Counted from the first letter of the stretch, positions 31,527 to 39,659 are shown. The stretch: DNA of 40,885 nucleotides from QHBQ01 sp038230695 (GCA_038230695.1 JBBRMT010000009.1:1-40885), one strand, 5' to 3'. Numbers and translations are program-made. Notes: generated by a model from the letters alone, not told the origin.

Positions 31527-31651
31527 TAAACAAAGTTCTGATGTTCTCCCCTCCTATGGGGAGGAACTGGGGGGACGGGTTGTGCTACACGCACCCTTCC
31601 CTACCCATCCCTAAGAGGGGAAACTACTCCCCTCCATCAAAACTTTGTTTA
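31527..31651. mobile_element. MITE-like element with 17-bp terminal inverted repeats
   Basis: TAAACAAAGTTCTGATG at 31527-31543 and its reverse complement with one change at 31635-31651 bound about 125 bp. The interior carries CTCCCCTCC/GGGGAGG hairpins of the GC-rich family. There is no ORF and no clear target duplication. It lies between the 3-hydroxyacyl-CoA dehydrogenase stop and the glycosyltransferase start. Confidence 0.55.
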
Positions 31652-31679
31652 CGCAGCACTCATCCCACATGGCTGGAAG

Positions 31680-32885
31680 TTAGGCGTATTCCATGAAGCC
31701 GCGACCCGACTTCTTGCCCAGCTCGCCTGCGGCTACCTTCTGACGCAGCAGCGGGGCGGGGGTGAAGCGGGGGCCAAACTGCTGCTCGTAGGCTTCCAGC
31801 CGCTGTAGCACTACATCGAGGCCCATTTCGTCGGCCATTGCCAGTGGGCCAATCGGCATACCTGCCCCCGCCATCATTGCGGTGTTGATGTCGGCGATAC
31901 CGGCGATACCCTCATCCAGAGCCAGGGCCGCCTCGTTCATCATCGGCAGCAGGATGCGGTCAACGTTGAAGTCCTGGGTTAGCTTGCCGGTTTCGCGCTG
32001 CACCTGGATGATAAGCTCATCAAGTGTGGGCGGCGCGTCGTCGCCATAGGTGTAGAAGCCACGTCCCGCCTTCTGGCCCAGCCGTCCGGCAGCGAACATC
32101 CTCTGCATCAGTTCGGCGGGGCGCATCCGTTCGCCGTAAGCCTGATACATGGTCGCGCCCGCGTGGTAGCAAATGTCGAGGCCGAGCATATCGGAGAGCA
32201 TGAACGGCCCCATTGGCATCCCCGCCTGGGTGGCTGCGCCGTCAATCTGGCTGGTAGTCGCCGCGCCCTCCTGCAAGGCGTAGGCCGCTTCGTTCAGGTA
32301 GGGGGCAAGTAGGCGGTTGACGAGGAAGCCGGGACACTCCTTCACCACCACCGCGATCTTACGCAGGTCGCGGGCGAAGTTGCCTACATCCTCGATGGTT
32401 TCATCGTCGGTTTGCTGACCGGGGATGACTTCCACCAGCTTCATCACATGGGCGGGGTTGAAGAAGTGCATCCCAATCACCTTGTTGGGCCGCTTGGTCG
32501 CCTCCGCCATCTCGCTGATGCTGAGGGCGGATGTGTTGCTGGCGAAGATCGCCCCAGGGTGGCAGAGGCCATCAAGTTCGCGGAACACCGCCTGCTTGAT
32601 CGCCATCTTCTCCGGCACCGCCTCAATCACGATGTCCACATCGTCAAACCCGGCGTAATCGAGTTGCGGGGTGATCAAGGCCATACGGTCTTCAACCTGC
32701 GAGGCGTTCATCTTGCCCTTCTTCACGCGGTCTTCGTAGATGCTGCGGGCCTTCTGCATTGCCAGGTCAAGCTGATGCTGATCCACGTCCTTGACGATGA
32801 CCGGCAAGCCGGAATAGCTGATCACCTGAGCGATGCTGCCGCCCATTGCGCCCGCGCCGACCACAGCGGCTTTGAAAATGAACAT
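31680..32885 (-). CDS. 3-hydroxyacyl-CoA dehydrogenase with duplicated C-terminal domain
   Basis: A 401-residue NAD-dependent enzyme for the third beta-oxidation step. GAGAMGGSIAQ (10-20) is the NAD-binding loop. SNTS (116-119), GMHFFNP with His140 and VEVIPG with Glu152 supply the active site, and VKECPGFLVNRLLAPYLNEA begins the first C-terminal domain. A second such domain (about 300-401, ending KKSGRGFMEY) repeats the first, giving a longer protein than the usual 285-residue 3-hydroxybutyryl-CoA type. GAGGAG precedes the ATG at 32885; the longer frame to 32990 overlaps the upstream gene. Confidence 0.94.
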   Translation of the reverse strand: MFIFKAAVVGAGAMGGSIAQVISYSGLPVIVKDVDQHQLDLAMQKARSIYEDRVKKGKMNASQVEDRMALITPQLDYAGFDDVDIVIEAVPEKMAIKQAVFRELDGLCHPGAIFASNTSALSISEMAEATKRPNKVIGMHFFNPAHVMKLVEVIPGQQTDDETIEDVGNFARDLRKIAVVVKECPGFLVNRLLAPYLNEAAYALQEGAATTSQIDGAATQAGMPMGPFMLSDMLGLDICYHAGATMYQAYGERMRPAELMQRMFAAGRLGQKAGRGFYTYGDDAPPTLDELIIQVQRETGKLTQDFNVDRILLPMMNEAALALDEGIAGIADINTAMMAGAGMPIGPLAMADEMGLDVVLQRLEAYEQQFGPRFTPAPLLRQKVAAGELGKKSGRGFMEYA

Positions 32886-32895
32886 TGTTGCTCCT

Positions 32896-33399
32896 CTATT
32901 GCTTGTCCAGCCAGTCGCGGATGGACTGGAGGTGTATCTGATAGTGTTCGTAGGTATTGCCGGGGAAGCTTTCGAAGATGGTGGGGCCATTAGGGGCGGA
33001 TTTGTGCCGCTGGTTCAGTTGCTCCTCGGAGACTGCTTCGAGTGCGTTTACCAGTTGCTGGTTCGAGTGCTGAAAGCTATTCATCACATCATCGAGTGAG
33101 CGGTTACGATTACCTTCAAAGATGGCATTGTTGGTCTGTTCCTCGCTGAGTTCACCTTCAGGCAGTGGTGAGCGTTCTACCGCACGCGGCAGGCCGAGCC
33201 AGCCAAACACCGACTGCTCCCACCAGGTGATGTGGGCGAGAATATCCTTGACCGTCCATTCACCGTTGGCGTCGGCGTATACGCCGGGGGTAGTCATCCG
33301 CGTTTCCGTCATCGTCGCCAGGGTTTGCGCCAAAGCCTCATGCCCGCTACGGATGTTGTGCAGCAGTGTAGCTTTGTGGCTCGGTTCCGCTTCGTTCAT
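32896..33399 (-). CDS. ClbS/DfsB-like four-helix (DinB superfamily) protein
   Basis: A 167-residue soluble helical protein. GEWTVKDILAHITWWEQSVFGWL, the NNAIFEGNRNRSLDDV helix and GNTYEHYQIHLQSIRDWL match the ClbS/DfsB group of DinB-like proteins. One member (ClbS) protects against the genotoxin colibactin, but most members have no known role. It begins 2 bp after the thiolase stop and ends 10 bp before the 3-hydroxyacyl-CoA dehydrogenase start, so it is an internal operon gene. The function in fatty-acid oxidation is unknown. Confidence 0.85.
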   Translation of the reverse strand: MNEAEPSHKATLLHNIRSGHEALAQTLATMTETRMTTPGVYADANGEWTVKDILAHITWWEQSVFGWLGLPRAVERSPLPEGELSEEQTNNAIFEGNRNRSLDDVMNSFQHSNQQLVNALEAVSEEQLNQRHKSAPNGPTIFESFPGNTYEHYQIHLQSIRDWLDKQ

Positions 33400-33401
33400 A
33401 G

Positions 33402-34601
33402 TCAGTCTAGCTCCCTTTCCAGCACCACCGCTGCGCCCTGGCCTCCACCAACGCACAAGGCGGCTACGCCGTAGCGGGCGTTGCTGCGCTTCATCTCGTA
33501 GGCGAGGGTGATGATCAGCCGTGCGCCGGTCGCGCCGATGGGGTGGCCGAGGGCAATCGCCCCACCATTGACGTTGACCTTGCTGCGGTCGAGGCCAAGC
33601 AGTCGCTCCACCGCCAGATACTGCGCGGCGAAAGCCTCGTTGATCTCGAACAGGTCAATATCCTCCAGCTTCAGGCCCGCTTTCTGCAAAGCTTTGGGGA
33701 TGGCTTGCACCGGCCCGATGCCCATCCGCTCCGGCTCCACACCCGCGAAGGCGTAGCTACGGATTGAAACAAGCGGGGTGTAGCCGAGTTCAGCGGCCTT
33801 GCGGTCGGACATCACCAGCATCGCCGCGCCCGCATCGTTGAGCGGGCAGGAGTTGCCGGGAGTGACGCTGCCACCATTCTTCTTGAACACGGTGGGATAC
33901 ATCGCTAGCGTCTGCACCGTGAGGCTGATGTTCGGGCCTTCATCCTGGCTGAATGGCTCCGGCGCAACCGTGCGCCCCGCCATCTTCTTCGGCACCATCA
34001 CGGTCATAATCTCGTCGTTGAACTTGCCCATACGGATTGCGCGGAACGCCTTCTTGTGGCTCTCCACCGCGTACTTGTCCTGATCCTCGCGGCTGATGTC
34101 GAACTCTGCTACCAGGTTCTCGGCGGTCGCACCCATTAGCTGGTTGCATACCGGGTCGGTCAGCCCTTCCCACAGCGCGTCAATAAAGACGCTGTGCTGC
34201 AGGCGCTTGCCGTAGCGCATATCGCGGTTGACGTAGGGGATGTTGCTCATGCTCTCCACCCCGCCAGTAATTTGCACGTCCGCATCCTCGCACTTGATGT
34301 TCTGTGCGGCGGTGACAACCGCCTGGATGCCGCTGGCACAGTTACGATGCACAGTCATACCTGGGATGGTGATGGGCAGGCCGGCTTGCAGGCTGATGAC
34401 GCGGGCGACGTTGGGCGCGTCGCTGCCCTGCCCGGCGCAGCCAAAGGTGATTTCTTCGATTAGCGCAGGGTCAATTTTGGTGCGCTCCACAAGCTCGGTG
34501 GTCACCAGGCGGCCCAACTCCTGAGCGGGCAAATCGCGCATTGCGCCGCCCATTACCCCAATAGGGGTACGCACACCTGCGATAATTACTGGTTGGTTCA
34601 C
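33402..34601 (-). CDS. thiolase (acetyl-CoA acyltransferase)
   Basis: A 399-residue thiolase that cleaves 3-ketoacyl-CoA or condenses two acetyl-CoA. The acyl-enzyme Cys88 is in VHRNCASG, His353 in GHPIGATG and Cys383 in ALCVGGGQG. NGGAIALGHPIGATG and the glycine-rich end are complete. The start is GTG at 34601 with GAGGAG seven bases upstream. It is first in the thiolase, ClbS-like, 3-hydroxyacyl-CoA dehydrogenase group. A heptamer array lies 25 bp upstream. Degradative versus biosynthetic direction cannot be fixed from sequence. Confidence 0.95.
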   Translation of the reverse strand: MNQPVIIAGVRTPIGVMGGAMRDLPAQELGRLVTTELVERTKIDPALIEEITFGCAGQGSDAPNVARVISLQAGLPITIPGMTVHRNCASGIQAVVTAAQNIKCEDADVQITGGVESMSNIPYVNRDMRYGKRLQHSVFIDALWEGLTDPVCNQLMGATAENLVAEFDISREDQDKYAVESHKKAFRAIRMGKFNDEIMTVMVPKKMAGRTVAPEPFSQDEGPNISLTVQTLAMYPTVFKKNGGSVTPGNSCPLNDAGAAMLVMSDRKAAELGYTPLVSIRSYAFAGVEPERMGIGPVQAIPKALQKAGLKLEDIDLFEINEAFAAQYLAVERLLGLDRSKVNVNGGAIALGHPIGATGARLIITLAYEMKRSNARYGVAALCVGGGQGAAVVLERELD

Positions 34602-34626
34602 AAACTTACTCCTCTCCTTATCGGAA

Positions 34627-34647
34627 GGTAGAAGGTAGAAGGTAGAA
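34627..34647 (+). repeat. heptamer array GGTAGAA x3
   Basis: Three perfect 7-bp units 25 bp upstream of the thiolase start, adjacent to its ribosome site. Confidence 0.85.
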
Positions 34648-34694
34648 TGGTTGGTTAAGGTTTGCGGTTAATAGATACTGTCAGCTTTGATGCT

Positions 34695-34721
34695 GGGCAA
34701 GATTCTCCCCTCACCAAACCT
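34695..34721 (+). repeat. dispersed repeat GGGCRAGATTCTCCCC family, copy B
   Basis: Matches 26864-26890 at 26 of 27 positions. It lies between the MarR and thiolase genes. Confidence 0.75.
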
Positions 34722-34749
34722 CTCTCCAAAAGAGACTTTTGGCTGTTAC

Positions 34750-34777
34750 TCAGTCCTCAGTCCTCAGTCCTCAGCAC
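34750..34777 (-). repeat. heptamer array containing the marR stop codon
   Basis: On the plus strand TCAGTCC x3 and TCAGCAC. On the minus strand the second unit supplies the TGA stop of the MarR gene (34759-34757), and the last codons lie within the array. Confidence 0.85.
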
Positions 34778-35260
34778 TTCACCTGGTTGGGTAACGCGCT
34801 CCAGGGCGCGAAGGACCACGCTGGTTTCTTCGGGGTTGAGGTTCTGGAGGATGGCATCGGCGATGCTCTGGTACATCTGGTCGAGTTGGCGCAACAGTTC
34901 GCGCCCTGGGCCGACTAGATAAAGCAGATTGACGCGCCGATCGCGGGCATCGTCCTGACGCTCCAGATAGCCCTTCTTCACCAGCCGCTCCACTACCGCG
35001 CTGGTGGTACTGAGCAACAGGCCACACTTGTCGGCAATATCGGTGACGGTGTGCAGGTTGTACCAGGCCATCCGCTCGATGATGAGGAACTCCTGGCGGC
35101 TGAGGCCGGGGTCGCGCACGGTATCCACGCCCGTGATGTAGCGGCGGGCAAGATCCTCGATGAAACTCTTGAGCCGCGCGGCGGCCTCGGTTGAGGGTGG
35201 GATATGGGTTAGAGTAGCGGGCAAAGACACGCTCCAATCGGTCGGAGCAGCAAGCTCCAA
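34757..35260 (-). CDS. MarR family transcriptional regulator
   Basis: A protein of about 167 residues with the winged-helix layout of MarR. A dimerisation helix (AAARLKSFIEDLARRYI) and LSRQEFLIIERMAWYNLHTVTDIADKCGLLLSTTSAVVERLVKKGYLERQDDARDRRVNLLYL (about 61-123) contain the recognition helix STTSAVVERL and the wing with DARDRR. The annotated start is TTG with no strong ribosome site; another TTG at 35224 has GGAG seven bases upstream and would also cover the DNA-binding domain. It is the gene just upstream of the thiolase operon and may regulate it and itself. The C-terminus is encoded by heptamer repeat. Confidence 0.88.
   Translation of the reverse strand: MELAAPTDWSVSLPATLTHIPPSTEAAARLKSFIEDLARRYITGVDTVRDPGLSRQEFLIIERMAWYNLHTVTDIADKCGLLLSTTSAVVERLVKKGYLERQDDARDRRVNLLYLVGPGRELLRQLDQMYQSIADAILQNLNPEETSVVLRALERVTQPGEVLRTED
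35231..35258. promoter_or_regulatory. candidate MarR operator: three alternating half-sites
   Basis: GCTCC (35231-35235), GGAGC (35244-35248) and GCTCC (35254-35258) form two overlapping inverted repeats within 30 bp of the marR promoter and start. Spacing and position suit an autoregulatory operator. Confidence 0.4.
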
Positions 35261-35290
35261 AACAGTGGATATTCCAAAATCTGTAAGGGT

Positions 35291-35319
35291 ATTTTAACAC
35301 AAGGGGGCGCGGGTGTCAA
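35291..35319 (-). promoter_or_regulatory. promoter for the MarR gene
   Basis: On the minus strand, TTGACA (35319-35314), 17 bp, TAAAAT (35296-35291), about 31 bp before the TTG at 35260. Confidence 0.8.
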
Positions 35320-35476
35320 GGATAAAAGTGGCAAAACGATGTCTTTTATTAAGGCAGGGGATATTATGGTGTCTGGGGGTTCATATTTCCCGCCACTACT
35401 ACCTTTCACCACCTGGGGGCGACCCCGAACCCCAGCGAGTTCTCCGCTGCTGTAGTATTTGGCAGGAGTCAGATTG

Positions 35477-38263
35477 CTACAGAATGCCAGTGAGCAGCGC
35501 AGCATATATAGCAGTGGCGATGATAGCGATGGGCAGCCAGTACCATCCGCGCCAGCGGGCCACGCTCTCTCCCAGCGCACCCAGGCCGCTGATCGCTTGC
35601 GCGGCGAACCAGGCGGCAGCGATGAGCGCGGCGAAGCGCAGGCTGGGCAGAGCGGTAACGAGGTAGAGGATGAGGAATACAAGCACGACCAGCAAGCCGA
35701 AGCCGAGGCCAGCCAAAGCGGGCAGGGCGCGGTTGCGTTCCACGTCGGCCTGCTCTGCGGCAAGTTCGCCATCGCTGGGCAGGCGGCGAAGACGATCACG
35801 GCGGCTGGGGGTGATCATCGGTTCGACGACGGGCGGTGCGAGGCGCAGGTGAGTGAGCGGACCGAGCCAGAAGCCGCCCACCAGCAGGCGGCCCACTGCC
35901 ATGCTGAGACCGGGCAGGCTGAAATCGTATTCGGCAGCCAGCCCCAGGTTACGGGCAACGGTTAGCTGCACCCAACCACCCATGCCGTATAGCAATGCGC
36001 CCATGAGCAAAGCTACCAGCGCGTAAACAAGGATGAGCAACAAAGGACTACCGAAACCGAGGAAGGCGATACTGGGATAGAAGATGTGTAGCAGGTTCAG
36101 GCTACCCACCCCAGCCGGGCCAATCAGCATAAAACCCAGAGCGGTAAGCACGGCGGCAAGCAGCCAGGCCAGCGCCAGGCGCGGCGCACTGCGATCACCA
36201 GGGATGAAGGAGGCGAGAGCCACGATGATCAGCAGCAGGGTGAGGACGATGAAGCGGCGATCGGGAGGGGCAGATGCTGCATGGGGCAAACCAGCGCCAA
36301 TCGCGGGCAGGAAGCTGCTCAAAGAGTCGGCGGGGCTGGCGCTGAAGTTCCACCGATCAACCCCAGGTTGATTGAGGTTCGCCAGGGCAAACTCGCCGCC
36401 GCTAAGGTCGCCGCGAGTGTAGCTCAGGCCAGCCAGGGCTTGCGCGGCGGGGGCGTAGTCGGGGTTGATGGCGGTTGCCTTCAGCCAGGCCGCCTCAGCC
36501 AGGTCGGTGTGGCCCTGTCGGTTGTAGGCAAGGGCGAGATTGTGCCAGATTGCGTAGCTGATCGGCCAGCTAGCGAGGGCCAGACGGTAGTGGTAGATGG
36601 CAGCATCGTCTTGCCCAGCGCGGGCCAGGGTGTTGCCCCATAGGCTGTTCACCAACGCTGCCTGAACCTGCGGGTTGTTCGCCAGGTTGCCACTGACCGA
36701 GACATAGGTGGTAGCAGTCAGGGTGGGCGCATTGACCGCTTCGATTGCGCGGGCGTAGGCGGTGGTGGCGCTGTCCAGTTGCCCGCCTTGCTCGAAGGCA
36801 TAGGCAGCATCAACATAGGGGTAGAATGGCATACCAGACGGCACAGGCTTGCTGATATCGAGCAGGCCGGTCTTGAACAGTGCAGTGGCCTGGTCGTATT
36901 GCTGGCTGCTGGCATAGAGGGCGACAAGATTGGCGTAGGCGGCAGCCTTGTAGTCCAGATTCGCTTGGGGATCCTGCAACACCTGCTGGTAAGCAGCGGT
37001 CGCCTCATTGTTCTTACCTGCCGCCTGCAGATTCAGGCCATTGACGTAGCTGGTGGGCGTACCAGTTGTAGATGTGGGCAATGGCGAACTGGCAGTACCA
37101 TTCAACTCGCTGCGGGCGGCCGCCAGGGCCGCGCTGGCATCAGGGCGGCTTGTGTCGGTCAGGCTGGCGGCCTTGTCGTAGTCGGCGCGGGCAGCGGCAG
37201 AATCGCCGAGCAAGGCTTGCAATCCTGCCCGATCTGCGTACAGCTTCGGCTCCTGGGCGTGATTAGAGATGAGCAAGTTGACAGTATCGAGCGCCTGACG
37301 GTAACGGCCAGTGTTGATCACCGCGCCGAGGTACTTGGCGTAGAGTTGCCAATCGGTGTACACTTCGTAGTGGAGCAGATTTTCATAGGTTTGCATTGCG
37401 GTGTCGGCATCGCCCGCCAGCAGCGCGGCATCGCCCAACGCTTCCTGCAACTCGTAGTTACCGCCGCCGGGGGTGTATAGCGGGCGCAGCGTGTCTATCG
37501 CGGATTGTGGTGCGCCGCTAGCAATATAGGCGAGGCCGAGGGCGAAAAGTGTGGTGGGGTTGTGGGGGTCTACACGGTGGGCAGCTTCCAGATGCTGCAC
37601 CGCCATTGCGGGATGGCCGAGGATTAGTTCGATTATGCCCATGTTGTAGCGATAGTTGGCATTGGTTGAGTCGGTGCCAACTACCAGCAACATCTTGTTA
37701 CGGGCATCTTGCAACAATTGCGCCCGCTGGGTGGCATCGCTAACTTGCAGATACTGGGCAACATCAAGCACGCTAGCATTGACAAAGTAGCCGCGGCTTA
37801 TATTAGAGCCTTTGTCGTTGCCAGTTGGTGGCACGCCATTGGTGAAGATGCGGCTAGTGTTGAGGATATTGATGAGACTCGCCTCATCTATGCCCAGCAC
37901 CAGGTTAGCTTGCTCCAGTGCACCCTTACCGTAGTCGGTGAGCATAATGGCAAGCAGGTCGCGGATACGGGTATCGCCAGTATCGCGCAAGGCGAGGCGG
38001 GCGCAGGCCTGTGGGTAACTGGGGCTGCACTCCAAGTGGCTGGCAGGGTCGCTGGTGGGTATGAGCGCAGGCGCGGGGTAGGCGAACAGACGGCCCAACC
38101 AGGGCAGGCGGCCATCGTTGCTGCCCACGGTAAGCGGCAGATTGGCGCTGCTGGCGACGGACGCAGTAAATATACCGCTGAACTGGGCGACCAGCAAAGC
38201 AATTAGCGCGATAACGGCAAAGACAATCTGGGGCAGGCGTTGGTTGAGCGAACTGCGGTTCAA
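35477..38263 (-). CDS. large TPR membrane protein
   Basis: A 928-residue protein with one N-terminal helix (about 11-33), then an extracytoplasmic region of TPR-like repeats (about 200-690). Examples are NYRYNMGIIELILGHPAMAVQHLEAAHRVDP and AIWHNLALAYNRQGHTDLAEAAWLKATAINP. Four to six membrane helices follow, with a cytoplasmic loop rich in Arg (PSRRDRLRRLPSDGE), and the protein ends in a helical pair. No catalytic motif was recognised. TPR arrays in such proteins usually hold partners together in secretion or envelope assembly. The ATG has AGGAGA nine bases upstream. It lies downstream of the lipoprotein gene on the same strand, a likely partner. Confidence 0.8.
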   Translation of the reverse strand: MNRSSLNQRLPQIVFAVIALIALLVAQFSGIFTASVASSANLPLTVGSNDGRLPWLGRLFAYPAPALIPTSDPASHLECSPSYPQACARLALRDTGDTRIRDLLAIMLTDYGKGALEQANLVLGIDEASLINILNTSRIFTNGVPPTGNDKGSNISRGYFVNASVLDVAQYLQVSDATQRAQLLQDARNKMLLVVGTDSTNANYRYNMGIIELILGHPAMAVQHLEAAHRVDPHNPTTLFALGLAYIASGAPQSAIDTLRPLYTPGGGNYELQEALGDAALLAGDADTAMQTYENLLHYEVYTDWQLYAKYLGAVINTGRYRQALDTVNLLISNHAQEPKLYADRAGLQALLGDSAAARADYDKAASLTDTSRPDASAALAAARSELNGTASSPLPTSTTGTPTSYVNGLNLQAAGKNNEATAAYQQVLQDPQANLDYKAAAYANLVALYASSQQYDQATALFKTGLLDISKPVPSGMPFYPYVDAAYAFEQGGQLDSATTAYARAIEAVNAPTLTATTYVSVSGNLANNPQVQAALVNSLWGNTLARAGQDDAAIYHYRLALASWPISYAIWHNLALAYNRQGHTDLAEAAWLKATAINPDYAPAAQALAGLSYTRGDLSGGEFALANLNQPGVDRWNFSASPADSLSSFLPAIGAGLPHAASAPPDRRFIVLTLLLIIVALASFIPGDRSAPRLALAWLLAAVLTALGFMLIGPAGVGSLNLLHIFYPSIAFLGFGSPLLLILVYALVALLMGALLYGMGGWVQLTVARNLGLAAEYDFSLPGLSMAVGRLLVGGFWLGPLTHLRLAPPVVEPMITPSRRDRLRRLPSDGELAAEQADVERNRALPALAGLGFGLLVVLVFLILYLVTALPSLRFAALIAAAWFAAQAISGLGALGESVARWRGWYWLPIAIIATAIYAALLTGIL

Positions 38264-38294
38264 GTTGTTCTCCTGAGTTTATTTCGGCCCTGGT

Positions 38295-38349
38295 GGGAAA
38301 AATCCCGTCCTTACTTTACATTAACTGCAGCAGGGAGCGGGATTTCTCC
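38295..38349 (-). terminator. possible terminator hairpin after the lipoprotein gene
   Basis: GGAAAAATCCCG (38296-38307) and CGGGATTTCTCC (38338-38349) are complementary at 11 of 12 positions with a 30-nt spacer. They lie between the lipoprotein stop and the TPR protein start. Readthrough would leave the TPR gene in the same transcript. Confidence 0.4.
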
Positions 38350-38365
38350 TGCCCATGATATTGCG

Positions 38366-39397
38366 TTATGGTTGTAGGCTGAACTGCTGGCCGTCCCAAC
38401 GCCAGATCTGTAGCTTACCCGCTGCATCGTTGGTGGTGATGGCATATTTGCCATTGCTTTGCAGATCCACGATGCTAATCTGCTGAGATGAGGATAGAGC
38501 CTCGCCCTGTCCATTGAACTTCAGCGGATTGGCGTTATCGTTCTGCCAGGCCCACAGCTTGAGATGATACTGTCCGCCGCTGGTGTAGCGCAGGCCGAAA
38601 ACGGCGGGGCCGCCAGTGAGCGGATGGCCTTGCTGCTCTAGCGGCAACGGTAGGGGCTGGCCCACGGCGACGAATACGGCAAGCTGGCCGCTAGTCAAGG
38701 TCGGGCGGGGAGTATCGGTAGGGGTTGGCGTGTATGTAGGGCCAAGCGTCGGGCTAAAGCGTGGAGTGGGGGTCAACGTATCGGTGGGGGTGGGGGTAGG
38801 GCTAGGTCCACCGGCAGTGGCGGTGGCGGTGGCGGTGGGCTTCGGTGTGTAGGTAGGCGCAGTGGTATAGGTGGGCAGCGGCGTATCGCTCGGCCCGCCG
38901 GTTGGCTGCGCGGTGGGGGTATTGAGCAGGTAGGTAGGCCACAGCGGAGCCCAGCCGTAAAGGTCGAAACCGAGCGCGGAGTTAGGGGTAGGCGTAACCG
39001 TCGTGTCGCTGAGGACCTCAGTCTGGCTGAAATATTTGGCAACCACCATGTTGAGCAGTGGGTCGCCGCCTGCGGGGTTGTCGTAGGCAATGGTGAGCAA
39101 AACCTGGGGCGCATTGCCGCGGTCGAGGGCGACAAACTGACGGTCAACGATGGTGCCAGTGCTGAGGAAGGCAGTTGCGCCGGGCGGCGAGATATAGTTT
39201 AGCGGCTCAAAGCTGCTGAGGGGGGCATAGTTGGCGGCGCTATAAACGGTGGGTTGGGCATCGAGCGGCGAGTTGGCGGCAACATAAGTGGCGCGGGCAT
39301 CGCGCTCGGCCTGCCCCTGATCACACCCACTCAGGCTGATGACAACAATCAGAAGTAGCAACGCCAGCGCGGCGGGTTTTATCTTAATTACAGGCAA
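38366..39397 (-). CDS. Thr/Pro-linker lipoprotein, unknown function
   Basis: The preferred start is TTG at 39397 with AGGAGA nine bases upstream. It yields MPVIKIKPAALALLLLIVVISLSGC, a canonical lipoprotein signal with lipobox LSGC. The long frame to 39466 has no better start. Residues after the cysteine form a globular domain of about 125 residues, then a linker of about 70 residues with repeated TPTP units, then a C-terminal domain of about 95 residues ending in WRWDGQQFSLQP. The TP-rich linker is typical of Chloroflexota envelope proteins. No enzyme motif was seen. It is probably lipid-anchored on the outside of the membrane and pairs with the TPR protein downstream. Confidence 0.82.
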   Translation of the reverse strand: MPVIKIKPAALALLLLIVVISLSGCDQGQAERDARATYVAANSPLDAQPTVYSAANYAPLSSFEPLNYISPPGATAFLSTGTIVDRQFVALDRGNAPQVLLTIAYDNPAGGDPLLNMVVAKYFSQTEVLSDTTVTPTPNSALGFDLYGWAPLWPTYLLNTPTAQPTGGPSDTPLPTYTTAPTYTPKPTATATATAGGPSPTPTPTDTLTPTPRFSPTLGPTYTPTPTDTPRPTLTSGQLAVFVAVGQPLPLPLEQQGHPLTGGPAVFGLRYTSGGQYHLKLWAWQNDNANPLKFNGQGEALSSSQQISIVDLQSNGKYAITTNDAAGKLQIWRWDGQQFSLQP

Positions 39398-39659
39398 AGG
39401 GATGGCTCTCCTCAAGGGCATTTTTTGGGGTGTTGCGGCGTAAATAGTACACCAAAACTGGCGCAATGGTTCAGGCCGATGGGCGCTTGCCTATTTTACC
39501 ATATTTAACTGCGTGTGCGCCACACAATCAGATGCTATACTCACCCCTGCCCTACTTGCGTCGCGCTCGTAGTAGCGAAACCCCGGTGGCGTGGCTAGCG
39601 CACATATATAACCGTTCTTGCCATCATCACCCCAACCTGACAGCATGGCAGATGGTACA
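39398..39659. other. 262-bp gap without a gene
   Basis: Between the ABC permease stop and the lipoprotein start. It contains an inverted repeat GTGTG-CGC-CACAC (39513-39525) and an AT-rich patch near 39490-39510 that may hold the lipoprotein promoter. No confident -35/-10 pair was seen. Confidence 0.4.

Noticed and set aside
7104..34777. CRISPR arrays
   Set aside because: The tandem repeats are seven bases long without spacers; no cas genes are present.
35412..35435. intrinsic terminator CTGGGG/CCCCAG downstream of the TPR gene
   Set aside because: A 6-bp stem with an 11-nt loop and no U tract; too weak to call.
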